A stretch of 35,877 nucleotides of DNA from Sulfurovum sp. (GTDB lineage: Bacteria; Campylobacterota; Campylobacteria; Campylobacterales; Sulfurovaceae). Positions within the stretch are counted from its first letter, which is position 1. Each line of letters opens with the position of its first letter. Below are positions 6,837-17,885 of the stretch, in pieces. The position numbers and the translations under genes were made by a program. The notes beneath the pieces were generated by a model, which worked only from the letters and a program-made list of their open reading frames with translations, searched no databases and was not told the origin of the DNA. The stretch is from assembly GCA_026989435.1 (NCBI GenBank), contig JALSJI010000001.1, positions 1 to 35,877 of the forward strand. Direction: 5' to 3'.

Positions 6837-8167
6837 TAGCTCAGCATCCCCCTTATTTCGTCTTCATCTATCAAGTCTTTGTCGTATTTGACCACAGCAA
6901 TATTTTCTGTTTCGTTTACATAGCTCTCTACAACAGCATCGTGTTGGGTGAGTGCGGCTACTTTGTCGCGATCAAAGATATCTAGCGGCAAGTAGACGTT
7001 TCCTCTATTATTTGGGCTTGGCATGGTAGCTACCCAGATAAACCAAAGCACGGAGATAATTGCTACGACTATTGCCAGTGTGCTACGATCGTAGTGCTGC
7101 ATCAGCCAACCTGCAAATAATCCCCCAAAGAAGATACCTGTGTAGGCAAAGGTATTTGCCACACCAAGGGCTGCACCTTTTTGGTGTACTTTGGCAAATT
7201 TGGCTACAAAACTTTGTAAGAGCGGTTCAAACATATTAAAGCCTATAAAGAAGAGTACAACACCGACTATAAAGACCCAGGCTTCAGAGGCAAACCCCAT
7301 GGCTAAGAAGCCTAAGAAAATGACTCCTACGGAGATCATAAATATCTCTTTGCCTTTGCCGTATTTTTCACCAAAGATAGCTGCAGGTGCCATGGCAATA
7401 AAGCCAAATATCATTGCAGGAAAATAGACTTTCCACAGTTCTGATTTTTGCCAACCAAAGCCATCTTCCTGGAGTGATTGCGTCATCACAAGAGGGATAA
7501 TAAAAAATGCCATAGTCATAATACTTGAGTGAAATAAAAAAGTCAGATACATACGTACAAGTGCTTTATCTTGAAAGACATCGGTTATTTTGGCTTCATC
7601 TTCTGCATAGCTATGAACAATCTTCGGAGGTTTGGGTACAGCAGTAAAGAGAATACCTATAGCTATGATTGAGAGTATGGCAGTAAGCCAAAAAAGTTTG
7701 TCTATACCCCAATGTCCGCCTATTAATGGCGCTATAATCATTGCTGCAGCGAAACTCAAAGCGATTGTCCCGCCGAGTATTGCCATGGCATGTGCACGCT
7801 CCTCTTCTTTGACGAGGTCAGCTACCATTGCAGAGACAACGGACCCAATGGCACCTGCTCCTTGCAAGAATCGTCCAAGAAGGAGAAGATAGATATGATC
7901 TGCGATTGCTGCAATAATAGAGCCGACGATGAAAATAATTAAGCCTATTAAAATCGTTATTTTTCTGCCGATTTTATCGCTAAGCACGCCAAAGGGAACC
8001 TGAAAGAGTGCCTGTGTAAGTGCATACCCTCCTACAACAACCCCTGCTAAAAAGGGTGTAGCGCCCTCCATACCTATGGCATAGATGGAGAGTACAGGCA
8101 GTACTATAAAGAGCCCAAAAAACCGTAAAGCGACAATCAATGAGAGCGGCATAATTTGTTTAATCAT
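6836..8167 (-). CDS. MFS transporter, YajR-like with C-terminal YAM domain
   Basis: A 443-residue major facilitator protein with about twelve membrane helices. The opening RFFGLFIVLPVLSIYAIG and the loop 2-3 motif A (GVLSDKIGRK, about residue 60) closely follow E. coli YajR, as do LGRFLQGAGAIGS and FFIGFNMFEPLLQSF. After the last helix there is a soluble tail of about 60 residues (NVYLPLDI ... VESYVNETENIAVVKYDKDLIDEDEI). It fits the ferredoxin-like YAM domain found in YajR. These are inner-membrane proton-coupled exporters of unknown natural substrate. It is the first gene of a two-gene operon, and GAGGTTTTACC before its ATG is the ribosome site. Confidence 0.85.
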   Translation of the reverse strand: MIKQIMPLSLIVALRFFGLFIVLPVLSIYAIGMEGATPFLAGVVVGGYALTQALFQVPFGVLSDKIGRKITILIGLIIFIVGSIIAAIADHIYLLLLGRFLQGAGAIGSVVSAMVADLVKEEERAHAMAILGGTIALSFAAAMIIAPLIGGHWGIDKLFWLTAILSIIAIGILFTAVPKPPKIVHSYAEDEAKITDVFQDKALVRMYLTFLFHSSIMTMAFFIIPLVMTQSLQEDGFGWQKSELWKVYFPAMIFGFIAMAPAAIFGEKYGKGKEIFMISVGVIFLGFLAMGFASEAWVFIVGVVLFFIGFNMFEPLLQSFVAKFAKVHQKGAALGVANTFAYTGIFFGGLFAGWLMQHYDRSTLAIVVAIISVLWFIWVATMPSPNNRGNVYLPLDIFDRDKVAALTQHDAVVESYVNETENIAVVKYDKDLIDEDEIRGMLS

Positions 8168-8198
8168 GGTAAAACCTCGATTTAGATAAAATTTGTCT

Positions 8199-8205
8199 TA
8201 TTATA
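8199..8205. promoter_or_regulatory. Overlapping divergent -10 elements (YajR-like gene and rdgB)
   Basis: On the minus strand TATAAT occupies 8200-8205; on the plus strand TATTAT occupies 8199-8204. The two promoters in the 59-bp divergent gap would thus overlap and compete. AACCTC at 8173-8178 and GAGGTT at 8213-8218 are the two ribosome sites, facing outward. Confidence 0.5.
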
Positions 8206-8226
8206 TCACTATGAGGTTAAGCATCC

Positions 8227-8820
8227 ATGAAACTCGTTTTAGCGACAGGAAACAAGGGGAAATTACGTGAATTCAGACAGATGTGTGAAGATGAAGTGTT
8301 GCCTTTTTCAGAGTTATTGGGTGAGTTTGACATTGTAGAAGATGGTGACACTTTTGCTGCCAACGCCCTTATAAAAGCACGGACGATTTATGAAAAGTTA
8401 GGAGAAGGGTACATTATTATAGCAGATGACTCGGGTATTTCCTTACCTGTATTAGGCGGAGAACCCGGCATTTACTCTGCACGTTACGCGGGAGTTGATG
8501 CCACAGATAAAGAGAATCTTTATAAACTCATAGAAGAAGTAAAGAAAAAAGGTCTTACTTCTACTCCTGCGTATTACACAGCAGCCATAGCCATAGTCTC
8601 TAAGTATGAGGAGTATGTGGTACATGGCTGGATGCATGGAGATGTACTAGTGGAACCTAGGGGAGTAAAAGGCTTTGGCTATGACCCTGTGTTTGTACCT
8701 AAGGGGTATGATCTGACACTTGGTGAGTTGGATGAGGATATCAAACGGGAGATTTCGCATAGAGCAAAGGCGTTGAGTTTGGCAAAGCCAATTATTGAGA
8801 TGCTAAAGAGGAAACGATGA
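8227..8820 (+). CDS. rdgB: XTP/dITP diphosphatase (RdgB/HAM1 family)
   Basis: A 197-residue house-cleaning nucleotide pyrophosphatase that hydrolyses dITP, XTP and related deaminated purine nucleotides to monophosphates, preventing their entry into DNA. Family motifs are all present: the N-terminal [12 protein letters not shown] (substrate phosphate binding), the metal-binding [15 protein letters not shown], the SARYAG segment, the base-recognition FGYDPVFVP, and SHRAKAL near the end. GAGG precedes the ATG. It overlaps the next gene by four bases (ATGA), so the two are translationally coupled. Confidence 0.95.
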   Translation: MKLVLATGNKGKLREFRQMCEDEVLPFSELLGEFDIVEDGDTFAANALIKARTIYEKLGEGYIIIADDSGISLPVLGGEPGIYSARYAGVDATDKENLYKLIEEVKKKGLTSTPAYYTAAIAIVSKYEEYVVHGWMHGDVLVEPRGVKGFGYDPVFVPKGYDLTLGELDEDIKREISHRAKALSLAKPIIEMLKRKR

Positions 8821-10679
8821 GTAAAGAGGATTTTATGAAAGATCTGCAACGCATCTATGATGCCTTGCAGGAAAGACAGGCAGAGTTAAATAGTTATTAT
8901 GATCTATTGGATGAGAAAAAGGGGCATACAAAAGCACAAAAAGAGTTGGATTTTTTTCTTACTTTGCTTCATATACCTAGAGATAAAGAGGGCTATACGG
9001 CAGGGTTGATGCGACTTGTTAATCTCAAAGAGGATGCTTTGGAGCAGGTTATGAAAAAGCTTGGTTTTGACGAGAGAAACATACGGCGGAAAAAAGAGAT
9101 AGCGTACGGTTTTGTCAATGATTTTCATACACGGCGTCATGAGGCATTGTTGCAGTGGATAGAGTCCGAGCAGCTACTTACTCCTTTTTATCGTGCATTG
9201 ATGTACGGGGTACACTATGTAGGACAGTATATCTCGCTTTGGCAGAGTGATTGGATGCGTCATATCGTCTATACCGTCAACCCGGAACTCTCTAAGATGT
9301 TTAACGGGGATGATGTAAAGGTGCTCTCTTTTTTAAAAGAGCATCGTCTATTAGATAAGGATAGAGAAGGTAATATAGGGGATAGATGCTATTCCGTACT
9401 TCAAAAGGGAGAGGAGGAGTATATATCGGTAGCCTATGCAAAGGCTTTTCCCCAACAAGTAGTTTTCGTGACTGCAACATTAGAACAGCTTATTAAACGT
9501 TTGGAGATAGAAGCAGATGAGGTATTTAATCAAAAAGAGGAGTGGGTAGCGTATTTGGTAGCGCTCAAAGAGGCATTTGAACACACGAACGTAGATGAAC
9601 TTATAGAAAAATGGGCAGAAGTAGACCGTAAATGGATGGCAGTCAAAACCCCGTTACAGCTAGGGCATCCATTAGAGTATTATGAAGATCATTATAGAAA
9701 AGCAGTGGCATTGGAGTGGGATTTGCGCATCGTAAACCCCAATTTGCAAGAGAGTTCACCCACTAGAGAGAATATAAAATATTTTGTATCAAAAATGGCT
9801 AGTGAATTGACCAAAGAGACTTCTCTTGGCGGTTTGGGAGTAGAGGTAGAGCAGATTATGGCCAAAAACCTTACCCAAGTAGATGAAACACAACTCTATA
9901 TCGGACAGCCCGTACTCTACTACGGAGCAGAGTTTAACGGACTTTTTTCAGCACAAGTGGTGCCAAATGATGAAGAAGTTTCATCTGCGTTTGGAAAAAA
10001 AATCTTTGCTTATCCGGACTTTGTAAGGGAGGCAAAAAAGTCTAAGCCTATCATGAAACTAAGTGTTGAGACGATGGGAGAAGGTTTTATTCAATCTCAA
10101 CGCGAACTCATAGAGACCAATCCCGCACTTTGGCAGGAGATATATGATATCTCTACAATCGGACATGAATACGGACACATTTTATGGCTAGATAGTGATA
10201 CGGAAAGCAAGATGAACGGTACTGGACAGTTTAAAAACATAGAGGAGTTTAAAGCCACATCTGGTGGGCTTATGGCATTTTTCTATAATGAACGAGATGA
10301 GCTTAAAGATTATGTGGTAGATGACCTCGTCTCGCGTGCAGTAGGGCTTATGGCTTGGCGTGAAGTGGGTGAGGTCTTGCCTTACTACTGTGAAGGGCTT
10401 ATCCATTTAGAGATGCTTTTTGGCTCAGGAATGATCACCTATGATGGGCAGATAAAGATAGACTACTCTAAGTATGATGCAATGAAAGAATCGTATATAG
10501 TTGCCTATAAAGATTTGGCAAGTAACTACCTTAAAAAAGTAGATGCCGGTACGTATTTGGGAGAGTATACCGTGAAACATGATGGGGTTTATCTGCCTAA
10601 AAACGAGGATGTTAGATCGTTTGTGGAGTATTATTATGCACGTTATAAAGAGATAGGACAGCAGACGGTTGTTTTGTAG
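8817..10679 (+). CDS. ciaB: CiaB-family protein, putative zinc metallopeptidase
   Basis: A 620-residue protein that I match by overall length and sequence character to the 'invasion protein CiaB' family, which is named for Campylobacter jejuni CiaB but is widespread in free-living Campylobacterota. The N-terminal half is helical and charged. The C-terminal half has HEYGH at residues 450-454, a classical HEXXH zinc site. After 21 residues comes EEFKATSGG (Glu476/477), placed as the third ligand would be in gluzincins such as dipeptidyl peptidase III (HELLGH ... EECRA). No signal peptide is visible, so a cytoplasmic location is likely. It is coupled to rdgB by an ATGA overlap. Family name from memory; peptidase activity is inferred. 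Confidence 0.75.
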   Translation: MSKEDFMKDLQRIYDALQERQAELNSYYDLLDEKKGHTKAQKELDFFLTLLHIPRDKEGYTAGLMRLVNLKEDALEQVMKKLGFDERNIRRKKEIAYGFVNDFHTRRHEALLQWIESEQLLTPFYRALMYGVHYVGQYISLWQSDWMRHIVYTVNPELSKMFNGDDVKVLSFLKEHRLLDKDREGNIGDRCYSVLQKGEEEYISVAYAKAFPQQVVFVTATLEQLIKRLEIEADEVFNQKEEWVAYLVALKEAFEHTNVDELIEKWAEVDRKWMAVKTPLQLGHPLEYYEDHYRKAVALEWDLRIVNPNLQESSPTRENIKYFVSKMASELTKETSLGGLGVEVEQIMAKNLTQVDETQLYIGQPVLYYGAEFNGLFSAQVVPNDEEVSSAFGKKIFAYPDFVREAKKSKPIMKLSVETMGEGFIQSQRELIETNPALWQEIYDISTIGHEYGHILWLDSDTESKMNGTGQFKNIEEFKATSGGLMAFFYNERDELKDYVVDDLVSRAVGLMAWREVGEVLPYYCEGLIHLEMLFGSGMITYDGQIKIDYSKYDAMKESYIVAYKDLASNYLKKVDAGTYLGEYTVKHDGVYLPKNEDVRSFVEYYYARYKEIGQQTVVL

Positions 10680-10714
10680 ACTTGCTTCTCAATATCTTCT
10701 AACCTCTTTTTAGA

Positions 10715-10720
10715 TATAAT
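10715..10720 (+). promoter_or_regulatory. -10 element before the aminotransferase-hisZ-purA operon
   Basis: TATAAT at 10715-10720 lies 45 bases before the chosen start codon of the aminotransferase. No clear -35. It would drive the overlapping genes through purA. Confidence 0.5.
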
Positions 10721-10765
10721 CCCCTTAATTACGCCGTCGTCATGATGGCGATTGCGAGGATTTTT

Positions 10766-11880
10766 ATGCTTCTTTTTACTCCAGGCCCTACACCCGTACC
10801 GGAGTCAGTACGTTTGGCGATGGCTGCACCGACGCTTCACCACAGAACACCGGAATTTGAAACTATTTTCAAAGAGACTAGAGAACTGCTCTTTAAGCTT
10901 TTTCATACCGATGAGATTATTATGATAGCCTCATCGGGTACGGGTGCAATGGAAGCAGCCGTGAGGAACCTTTGCCATGACACATTACTCTCTATTAACT
11001 CCGGGAAGTTTGGGGAGCGTTTTGGCAAGATTGCCAAAGCTTCAGGCTTAAATAATGTAGAGATTAAACATGAGTGGAATGTACCGGCTACGGTAGAAGA
11101 AGTGGTAGAAGTTGTAAAAGCCAACCCTTTAGTGGATGCAGTGGCGATACAGATCTCTGAGTCTTCGGGCGGATTACGCCATCCGGTAGAAGAGATAGCT
11201 GTAGCAGTCAAAGCGATCAATCCTAGTATTATGATTATTGCAGACGGGATTACAGCCGTAGGTGTCGAACCTATAGATACGAGGAACATAGATTGTCTTA
11301 TAGCAGGGAGTCAAAAAGCCTTGATGTTGCCGCCGGGTTTGGCTATACTTGGGCTTAGCAATGCAGCACTAGAAAAAATGGGCGAAGGGAAAGGGTATTA
11401 TTTAAATCTTGCAAGTGAGCATAAAAAGCAAGTTCGGAATACTACGGCTTATACGGCGGCTACGACTCTTATCATAGGGCTTGGCACCGTGCTTAAAGAG
11501 ATAGAACAAAAGGGTGGAGTTAAAGAACTTTATGCAGACACTGCACGTAGAGCCGAAGCAACAGGTAGAGCCCTAGAAGCGTTAGGATTACATATTTACC
11601 CAAATAGACCGGCACCCTCTATGACGACTATAGACGATGTAGATGCCAAGGAGATACGGAACTTACTCAAAAGTGATTTCGGCGTCAACGTAGCAGGGGG
11701 ACAAGATCATTTGAAAGGCAAAATATTTCGTATTAATCAGATGGGTTTTATAGAACCTTATGAGATGGTAGCCGTAGTGAATGCGGTAGAGCTAGCACTC
11801 GATAGGTTGGGGAGAAGAGCGTTTGACGGGACTGCATCACGCGTGTTTTATGAGATTTATTATGCATTGGGGTGTAAATA

Positions 11881-11881
<1 letters not shown>
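10766..11881 (+). CDS. Class V aminotransferase (alanine/serine-glyoxylate or pyruvate aminotransferase family)
   Basis: A 371-residue PLP-dependent enzyme of fold type I. The N terminus FTPGPTPVPESV and HHRTPEF are typical of the alanine-glyoxylate/serine-pyruvate aminotransferase branch. SGTGAMEAAVRNL binds the cofactor phosphate, ADGITAVG holds the Asp that contacts the pyridine nitrogen, and GSQKALMLPPG holds the Schiff-base lysine (Lys184 from this start). I chose the ATG at 10766 because GCGAGGA sits five bases upstream; an ATG at 10742 would add eight residues and lacks a site. The exact amino donor is not determinable. Its stop overlaps hisZ by one base. Confidence 0.85.
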
Positions 11882-13985
<2,104 letters not shown>

Positions 13986-14047
13986 GACCATTTGCAAAAA
14001 GCCATAAAAGGTGATGTTTCGTTGAGTTTGCTTTCATCAACAGGCTC

Positions 14048-14063
14048 AAGCGACTTGTCGCTT
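14048..14063 (+). terminator. Short hairpin between purA and the DUF507 gene
   Basis: AAGCGA-CTTG-TCGCTT forms a stable hairpin with a tetraloop, followed by TTAGG rather than a long T run. It may weaken read-through from purA or protect the mRNA end. An AAGGAG ribosome site follows 15 bases later. Confidence 0.4.
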
Positions 14064-14090
14064 TTAGGATACATTATAAGGAGTTATAGC

Positions 14091-14642
14091 ATGAGACTAA
14101 AGCCAAAACAGACAGAATATGTAGCAGCAAAAATCGGGATAGATTTAGCCAACGCGCCTTTTATTACTTTGCCAAAGGGGAAAGATGCAGTTGTTGCTGC
14201 TGCCAAAAAGATTATTGACGAAAATCTTGCTAAAGAGCATGCACTTGACGAGAAGGTAAAAAAGATATTGGAAGAGAATTATGATGAGATAGAGTTTCAG
14301 CATGCCGACGAGAGACAGCTTTTTTTTATGATTAAGAAAAAGATGGCAGAGGAGTATGGTGTGATAATGGATTATGACGATCGCTACAATGATTTAGCGC
14401 ACCTTATTCTTGATGAGTTGTATGAAAACTATCTTGCAGAATATGATGTCAATGAAAATCAAGTCAAAAATGTGATATTTAAATCTTTTAAAGCCTTTGC
14501 AGATGCCTATGACGAGATTGATGATATCGTGTATGAGAAGATTAAACATATGAAAAAAGAGATTATTCCGGGAAGTCAGGATTACGAATTGCTTTATGAA
14601 AGGCTTTATCAAGAAGAGCTCTCTAGAAGAGGGATGCTTTAA
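14091..14642 (+). CDS. DUF507 family protein
   Basis: A 183-residue soluble, acidic and helical protein that I recognise as DUF507, a family known from Campylobacterota and Aquificota and of unknown function. It starts MRLKPKQTEYVAAKIGIDL, which is the conserved family N terminus, and ends with YELLYERLYQEELSRRGML. Long charged helices dominate (AVVAAAKKIIDENLAKEHAL, EKVKKILEENYDEIEF). I chose the ATG at 14091 because AAGGAG lies seven bases upstream; the frame stays open upstream to 13992 but that stretch is non-coding in character. It precedes carA, as in Campylobacter, which suggests a conserved but unexplained link with carbamoyl phosphate synthesis. Confidence 0.85.
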   Translation: MRLKPKQTEYVAAKIGIDLANAPFITLPKGKDAVVAAAKKIIDENLAKEHALDEKVKKILEENYDEIEFQHADERQLFFMIKKKMAEEYGVIMDYDDRYNDLAHLILDELYENYLAEYDVNENQVKNVIFKSFKAFADAYDEIDDIVYEKIKHMKKEIIPGSQDYELLYERLYQEELSRRGML

Positions 14643-14678
14643 GTGAATGAGGAATAAATAACAGGGGGCAAAGAGTTT

Positions 14679-15794
14679 ATGAAAGTATCTTTATATTTTG
14701 AAAACGGCTTTATACTTGAAGCCAAAGGCTTTGGTGCAGAAGGGACCTCTGTAGGCGAAGTGGTGTTTAATACCTCTCTTACAGGTTATCAGGAGATAGT
14801 GACCGATCCCTCCTATGCCGGGCAGTTTGTGACATTTACGATGCCCGAGATAGGTAATGTAGGGTGTAATGCTCAAGATATGGAGAGCAAGGCTGCATAC
14901 TGTAAAGGTATTCTTGTGCGCAGTTACCAAGATAGGCCCTCTAACTTTAGGTGCGAAGAGAGACTCTCGGCACTTTTAGAAAAAAATGGAGTGCTGGGAA
15001 TATCCGATGTAGATACACGTTTTATTACGAAAATGTTAAGAGAAGAGGGTGCGATGATGATGGTAGCTTCTACTCAGATACATGATAGAAATAAGCTTAA
15101 AAAAATATTAGAGACATCTCCGCGTATAGAAGAGATCAATTATATTAAACAGGTGAGTACAAAAGAGAGCTATAGACATACAGAAGCACGATATGATATA
15201 AAAACGTTTACGTATGCATCACCAAAGACAGATAAAAAAATACTTGCACTTGATTTTGGAATTAAGAGAAATATTCTTAATGAACTGACACATGCCGGGA
15301 TGGAGGTGACAGTAGTACCTAACGATATGCCGGTCGAAGAGATTATTGCCAAGATCGAGAGTAAAGAGGCAGATGGAGTTTTTTTATCTAACGGTCCTGG
15401 AGATCCTTTGATTTTAAAAGAGGAACAGGAGAAGATAAAGAGACTAATTGCACATAAAGTACCGTTATTTGGAATTTGTCTCGGTCACCAACTTCTTTCT
15501 ATCGCACATGGGTATGATACCTATAAGCTTCAGTTTGGACATCACGGAGGAAATCATCCCGTGATAAATAGTATCACAAGCAGAGTAGAGATTACTGCAC
15601 AAAATCATAATTATAATGTTCCGGAGAGCATTACCGAAGTTGCTATGGTAACACATCGGAATTTGTTTGATAATACGATTGAGGGGCTTAAATATAACGA
15701 TTCTCCAACAATCTCGGTACAGCATCATCCGGAGGCAAGTCCCGGACCGCATGAGTCGGCATATATCTTTAGATCATTTAAAGCAATGTTATAA
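14679..15794 (+). CDS. carA: Carbamoyl-phosphate synthase small subunit (glutamine amidotransferase)
   Basis: The 371-residue glutaminase subunit that releases ammonia from glutamine for the large subunit CarB, feeding arginine and pyrimidine synthesis. The N-terminal domain shows the CarA signature FNTSLTGYQEIVTDPSY. The class I amidotransferase domain has SNGPGDP (oxyanion region), the nucleophile Cys267 in FGICLGHQLLS, GGNHPV, and the His350/Glu352 pair in HHPEASPGPH. All catalytic residues are intact. The spacing of 36 bases to DUF507 suggests one transcript. carB is not in the window. Confidence 0.96.
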   Translation: MKVSLYFENGFILEAKGFGAEGTSVGEVVFNTSLTGYQEIVTDPSYAGQFVTFTMPEIGNVGCNAQDMESKAAYCKGILVRSYQDRPSNFRCEERLSALLEKNGVLGISDVDTRFITKMLREEGAMMMVASTQIHDRNKLKKILETSPRIEEINYIKQVSTKESYRHTEARYDIKTFTYASPKTDKKILALDFGIKRNILNELTHAGMEVTVVPNDMPVEEIIAKIESKEADGVFLSNGPGDPLILKEEQEKIKRLIAHKVPLFGICLGHQLLSIAHGYDTYKLQFGHHGGNHPVINSITSRVEITAQNHNYNVPESITEVAMVTHRNLFDNTIEGLKYNDSPTISVQHHPEASPGPHESAYIFRSFKAML

Positions 15795-15821
15795 AATTAG
15801 AAATTTAGAAAGGCATATTTC

Positions 15822-16862
15822 ATGAATATAGCTATACTCTTTGGAGGTTCAAGTTTTGAGCATGAGATTAGCATTGTCTCGGCGATTACTATGAAAAAGG
15901 TACTTAAAAATACGGTATTGACTTATATCTTTGTCAGTGCCGATAGAAAATTTTATTTGATAGATTCTGAAAAGATAAATTCAAAACTCTTCTCATCAGG
16001 TGCATATAGAAAATCGAAGGAGCTTACACTCAAGCAGGGGGCTTTTGTTATAGACGGTATGTTTGGTTCAAAAACTGTGGAGATTGATGTTGCATTAAAT
16101 CTTATCCATGGCCGTGACGGTGAGGATGGAAAAATCTCTTCGATGATGGAGTTTTTTTCCATCCCTTTTATCTCTCCTCGTACGGAAGCCTCGATACTCT
16201 CTTATAACAAGCTTTATACTAAATTTTTGGCAGAGAGTTTAGGGGTAAAGAGTGTAGCCTATGAGTATCTCTCTAAAAGCGATGAGAGGAAAGTTACAAT
16301 GGATTATCCAATAATTATCAAGCCCGTACGTTTAGGTTCAAGTATTGGCGTGAGTATCGTAAGAGGACCTTCGGAGCTTGAGTATGCTTTAGATGTTGCT
16401 TTTGAATTTGATAGTGATGTGATTATTGAGCCTTTTGTAGAAGGGGTTAAAGAGTATAATCTGGCAGGATGTTTTACTTCCGAGTGGGAGTTTTCCATTA
16501 TAGAAGAACCGCAAAAAGAGATATTTTTGGATTTTGAAAAAAAGTATATGGATTTCTCCCGTGATTCAAAAGTACTTGCTGCTGATATAGAGAGTAGTTT
16601 AGAGCGAAAAATACAAGAGAGTTTTAAAAAGATATATGATCCGCTTTTTTTAGGCAGTATTATTCGTTGCGACTTTTTTGTTATAGAGGATGAGGTCTAT
16701 CTTAATGAGATTAACCCCATACCCGGGTCTATGGCAAATTATCTCTTTGATGATTTTGAAGGTATGCTAAAAAGAGTTGCCAAAAGCCTTCCGAAAGAGC
16801 AGAAAATTACCGTAAACTATCAATATATACATTCTATTCAAAATGCAAAAGGCAAAGCTTAA
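15822..16862 (+). CDS. ddl: D-alanine--D-alanine ligase
   Basis: A 346-residue ATP-grasp enzyme making D-Ala-D-Ala for peptidoglycan precursors. The N terminus has FGGSSFEHEISIVSA, followed by NLIHGRDGEDGKIS, which corresponds to the HGxxGEDG signature with one extra-charged variation. The ATP-grasp core has PIIIKPVRLGSSIGVS, and the metal-binding C-terminal motif is NEINPIPGSM. Length agrees with the Ddl family of this phylum. An AGAAAGG site lies before the ATG. It follows carA by 27 bases. The next 240 bases are a regulatory gap, so this gene likely ends its operon. Confidence 0.92.
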   Translation: MNIAILFGGSSFEHEISIVSAITMKKVLKNTVLTYIFVSADRKFYLIDSEKINSKLFSSGAYRKSKELTLKQGAFVIDGMFGSKTVEIDVALNLIHGRDGEDGKISSMMEFFSIPFISPRTEASILSYNKLYTKFLAESLGVKSVAYEYLSKSDERKVTMDYPIIIKPVRLGSSIGVSIVRGPSELEYALDVAFEFDSDVIIEPFVEGVKEYNLAGCFTSEWEFSIIEEPQKEIFLDFEKKYMDFSRDSKVLAADIESSLERKIQESFKKIYDPLFLGSIIRCDFFVIEDEVYLNEINPIPGSMANYLFDDFEGMLKRVAKSLPKEQKITVNYQYIHSIQNAKGKA

Positions 16863-16899
16863 ATTCTTGTAAGCATTTTGCCGACAACTTTTTACTACT

Positions 16900-16914
16900 A
16901 GGTAACTTTTACCT
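16900..16914 (+). terminator. Small hairpin downstream of ddl
   Basis: AGGTAA-CTT-TTACCT forms a six-pair stem 38 bases after the ddl stop. It lacks a following T run, so termination is uncertain. Confidence 0.3.
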
Positions 16915-17024
16915 CAATCTTATAATCCAAATTAATACTTAAGAATCATAAAAAACAATATCATAAGTTAATCTGTATATTTTGTTACAAATAAATTAAA
17001 AATTATGTATAACGTATGGGCTAT

Positions 17025-17030
17025 TATAAT
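17025..17030 (+). promoter_or_regulatory. -10 element of the aa3-type oxidase operon
   Basis: TATAAT at 17025-17030 lies 73 bases before the SCO1 gene. A second TATAAT is at 16921-16926, so two start sites are possible. AATTTT-ACCT-AAAATT at 17041-17056 is a short inverted repeat near the expected transcription start and could be an operator or a leader hairpin. The 240-base gap is otherwise very AT-rich with no gene. Confidence 0.5.
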
Positions 17031-17102
17031 CATTTAAGTTAATTTTACCTAAAATTTAAAGAGTATTTTTAGTAAACATAAAATTACATTTAGGGAGCGT
17101 GG

Positions 17103-17885
17103 ATGAGAAGGTTTTTGGTGCTTGTTTTGATGTTTGTATCAATTCACGCAAATCAATTAGGTTTAAGTGAAAAACTGGGGGAGACGGTTCCTCTTGATTT
17201 GACATTTATTAATGAAAAGGGTGAACGTGTCACCCTAAAGGAACTCATGGACGGAAAACCAACTATGGTTTCGCTGAATTATTTTAAATGTACTGGTATC
17301 TGTACGCCGCAACTTAACGATATGGCAAAAATGCTTAGTCGTTTGGATTTGGCAGAGAATCAGGATTATAAAGTAATTACTATAAGCTTTGCAGAAGATG
17401 AGGGGCATGAACTTGCCGCTGCCAAGAAAAAAACAATGCTACACGCCATTCAGAGAGAGTTTGTCCAGGATGCGTGGCACTTTGTGATAGGAGAGAACAA
17501 CTCTTCGGGTATTTTTGCAGATAAAGTCGGGTTTGAATATCAAAAGACTGTCTCTCCCGCAGGCGTAGTAGATTATGTGCATCCTGCTACATTAATTATG
17601 CTCTCTCCTCAAGGAAAGATAACACGTTACCTTAATGGTATTGAGCAGCTTCCTTTTGATGTGAAGATGGCACTTTTAGAAGCGGGTGAAGGCAAGGTAG
17701 GTCCTACAATCGCAAAAAGTCTATTGTACTGTTTTGCCTATGACCCGAAAGCCAAAACATATATATTCAAATGGGAAAAAATCGCAGGCGCGGTCATGAC
17801 ATTTATTATGATAGCTTTTTTTATCTATCTTGTAAAAACAAGTAGGAGAGAGGAAGATAAATCACAACATAAAGGAGACAACTAA
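17103..17885 (+). CDS. SCO1/SenC family copper chaperone for CuA assembly
   Basis: A 260-residue membrane-bound thioredoxin-fold protein that delivers copper to the CuA centre of oxidase subunit II. It has an N-terminal signal peptide (RFLVLVLMFVSIHA), the copper-binding CTGIC (Cys63 and Cys67, CxxxC) and the third ligand His160 in VDYVHPATL. A C-terminal membrane helix lies at about residues 226-244, followed by a charged tail, so the thioredoxin domain faces the periplasm. Classical SCO proteins are anchored at the N terminus; the extra C-terminal anchor resembles the variant often placed in front of caa3-type operons. It directly precedes subunit I (1-base overlap TAATG), supporting a role in this oxidase. 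Confidence 0.9.
   Translation: MRRFLVLVLMFVSIHANQLGLSEKLGETVPLDLTFINEKGERVTLKELMDGKPTMVSLNYFKCTGICTPQLNDMAKMLSRLDLAENQDYKVITISFAEDEGHELAAAKKKTMLHAIQREFVQDAWHFVIGENNSSGIFADKVGFEYQKTVSPAGVVDYVHPATLIMLSPQGKITRYLNGIEQLPFDVKMALLEAGEGKVGPTIAKSLLYCFAYDPKAKTYIFKWEKIAGAVMTFIMIAFFIYLVKTSRREEDKSQHKGDN

Noticed and set aside
7191-7892. Two plus-strand open frames opposite the YajR-like gene
   Set aside because: Their low-complexity Ala/Ile/Pro/Lys products are typical antisense translations of a membrane transporter; the transporter itself is complete.
8173-8218. AACCTC ... GAGGTT inverted repeat in the YajR-like/rdgB gap
   Set aside because: The two halves are simply the ribosome sites of the divergent genes, so no operator needs to be invoked.
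10742-10765. Earlier ATGs of the aminotransferase
   Set aside because: The GCGAGGA site is placed for the ATG at 10766, and the family sequence begins there.
10903-11289. 128-codon minus-strand frame inside the aminotransferase gene
   Set aside because: The plus-strand protein has all PLP-binding motifs; the antisense product has no family features.
13992-14090. N-terminal extension of the DUF507 gene
   Set aside because: The extra 33 codons cover a hairpin and the ribosome site of the ATG at 14091, where the family N terminus starts.
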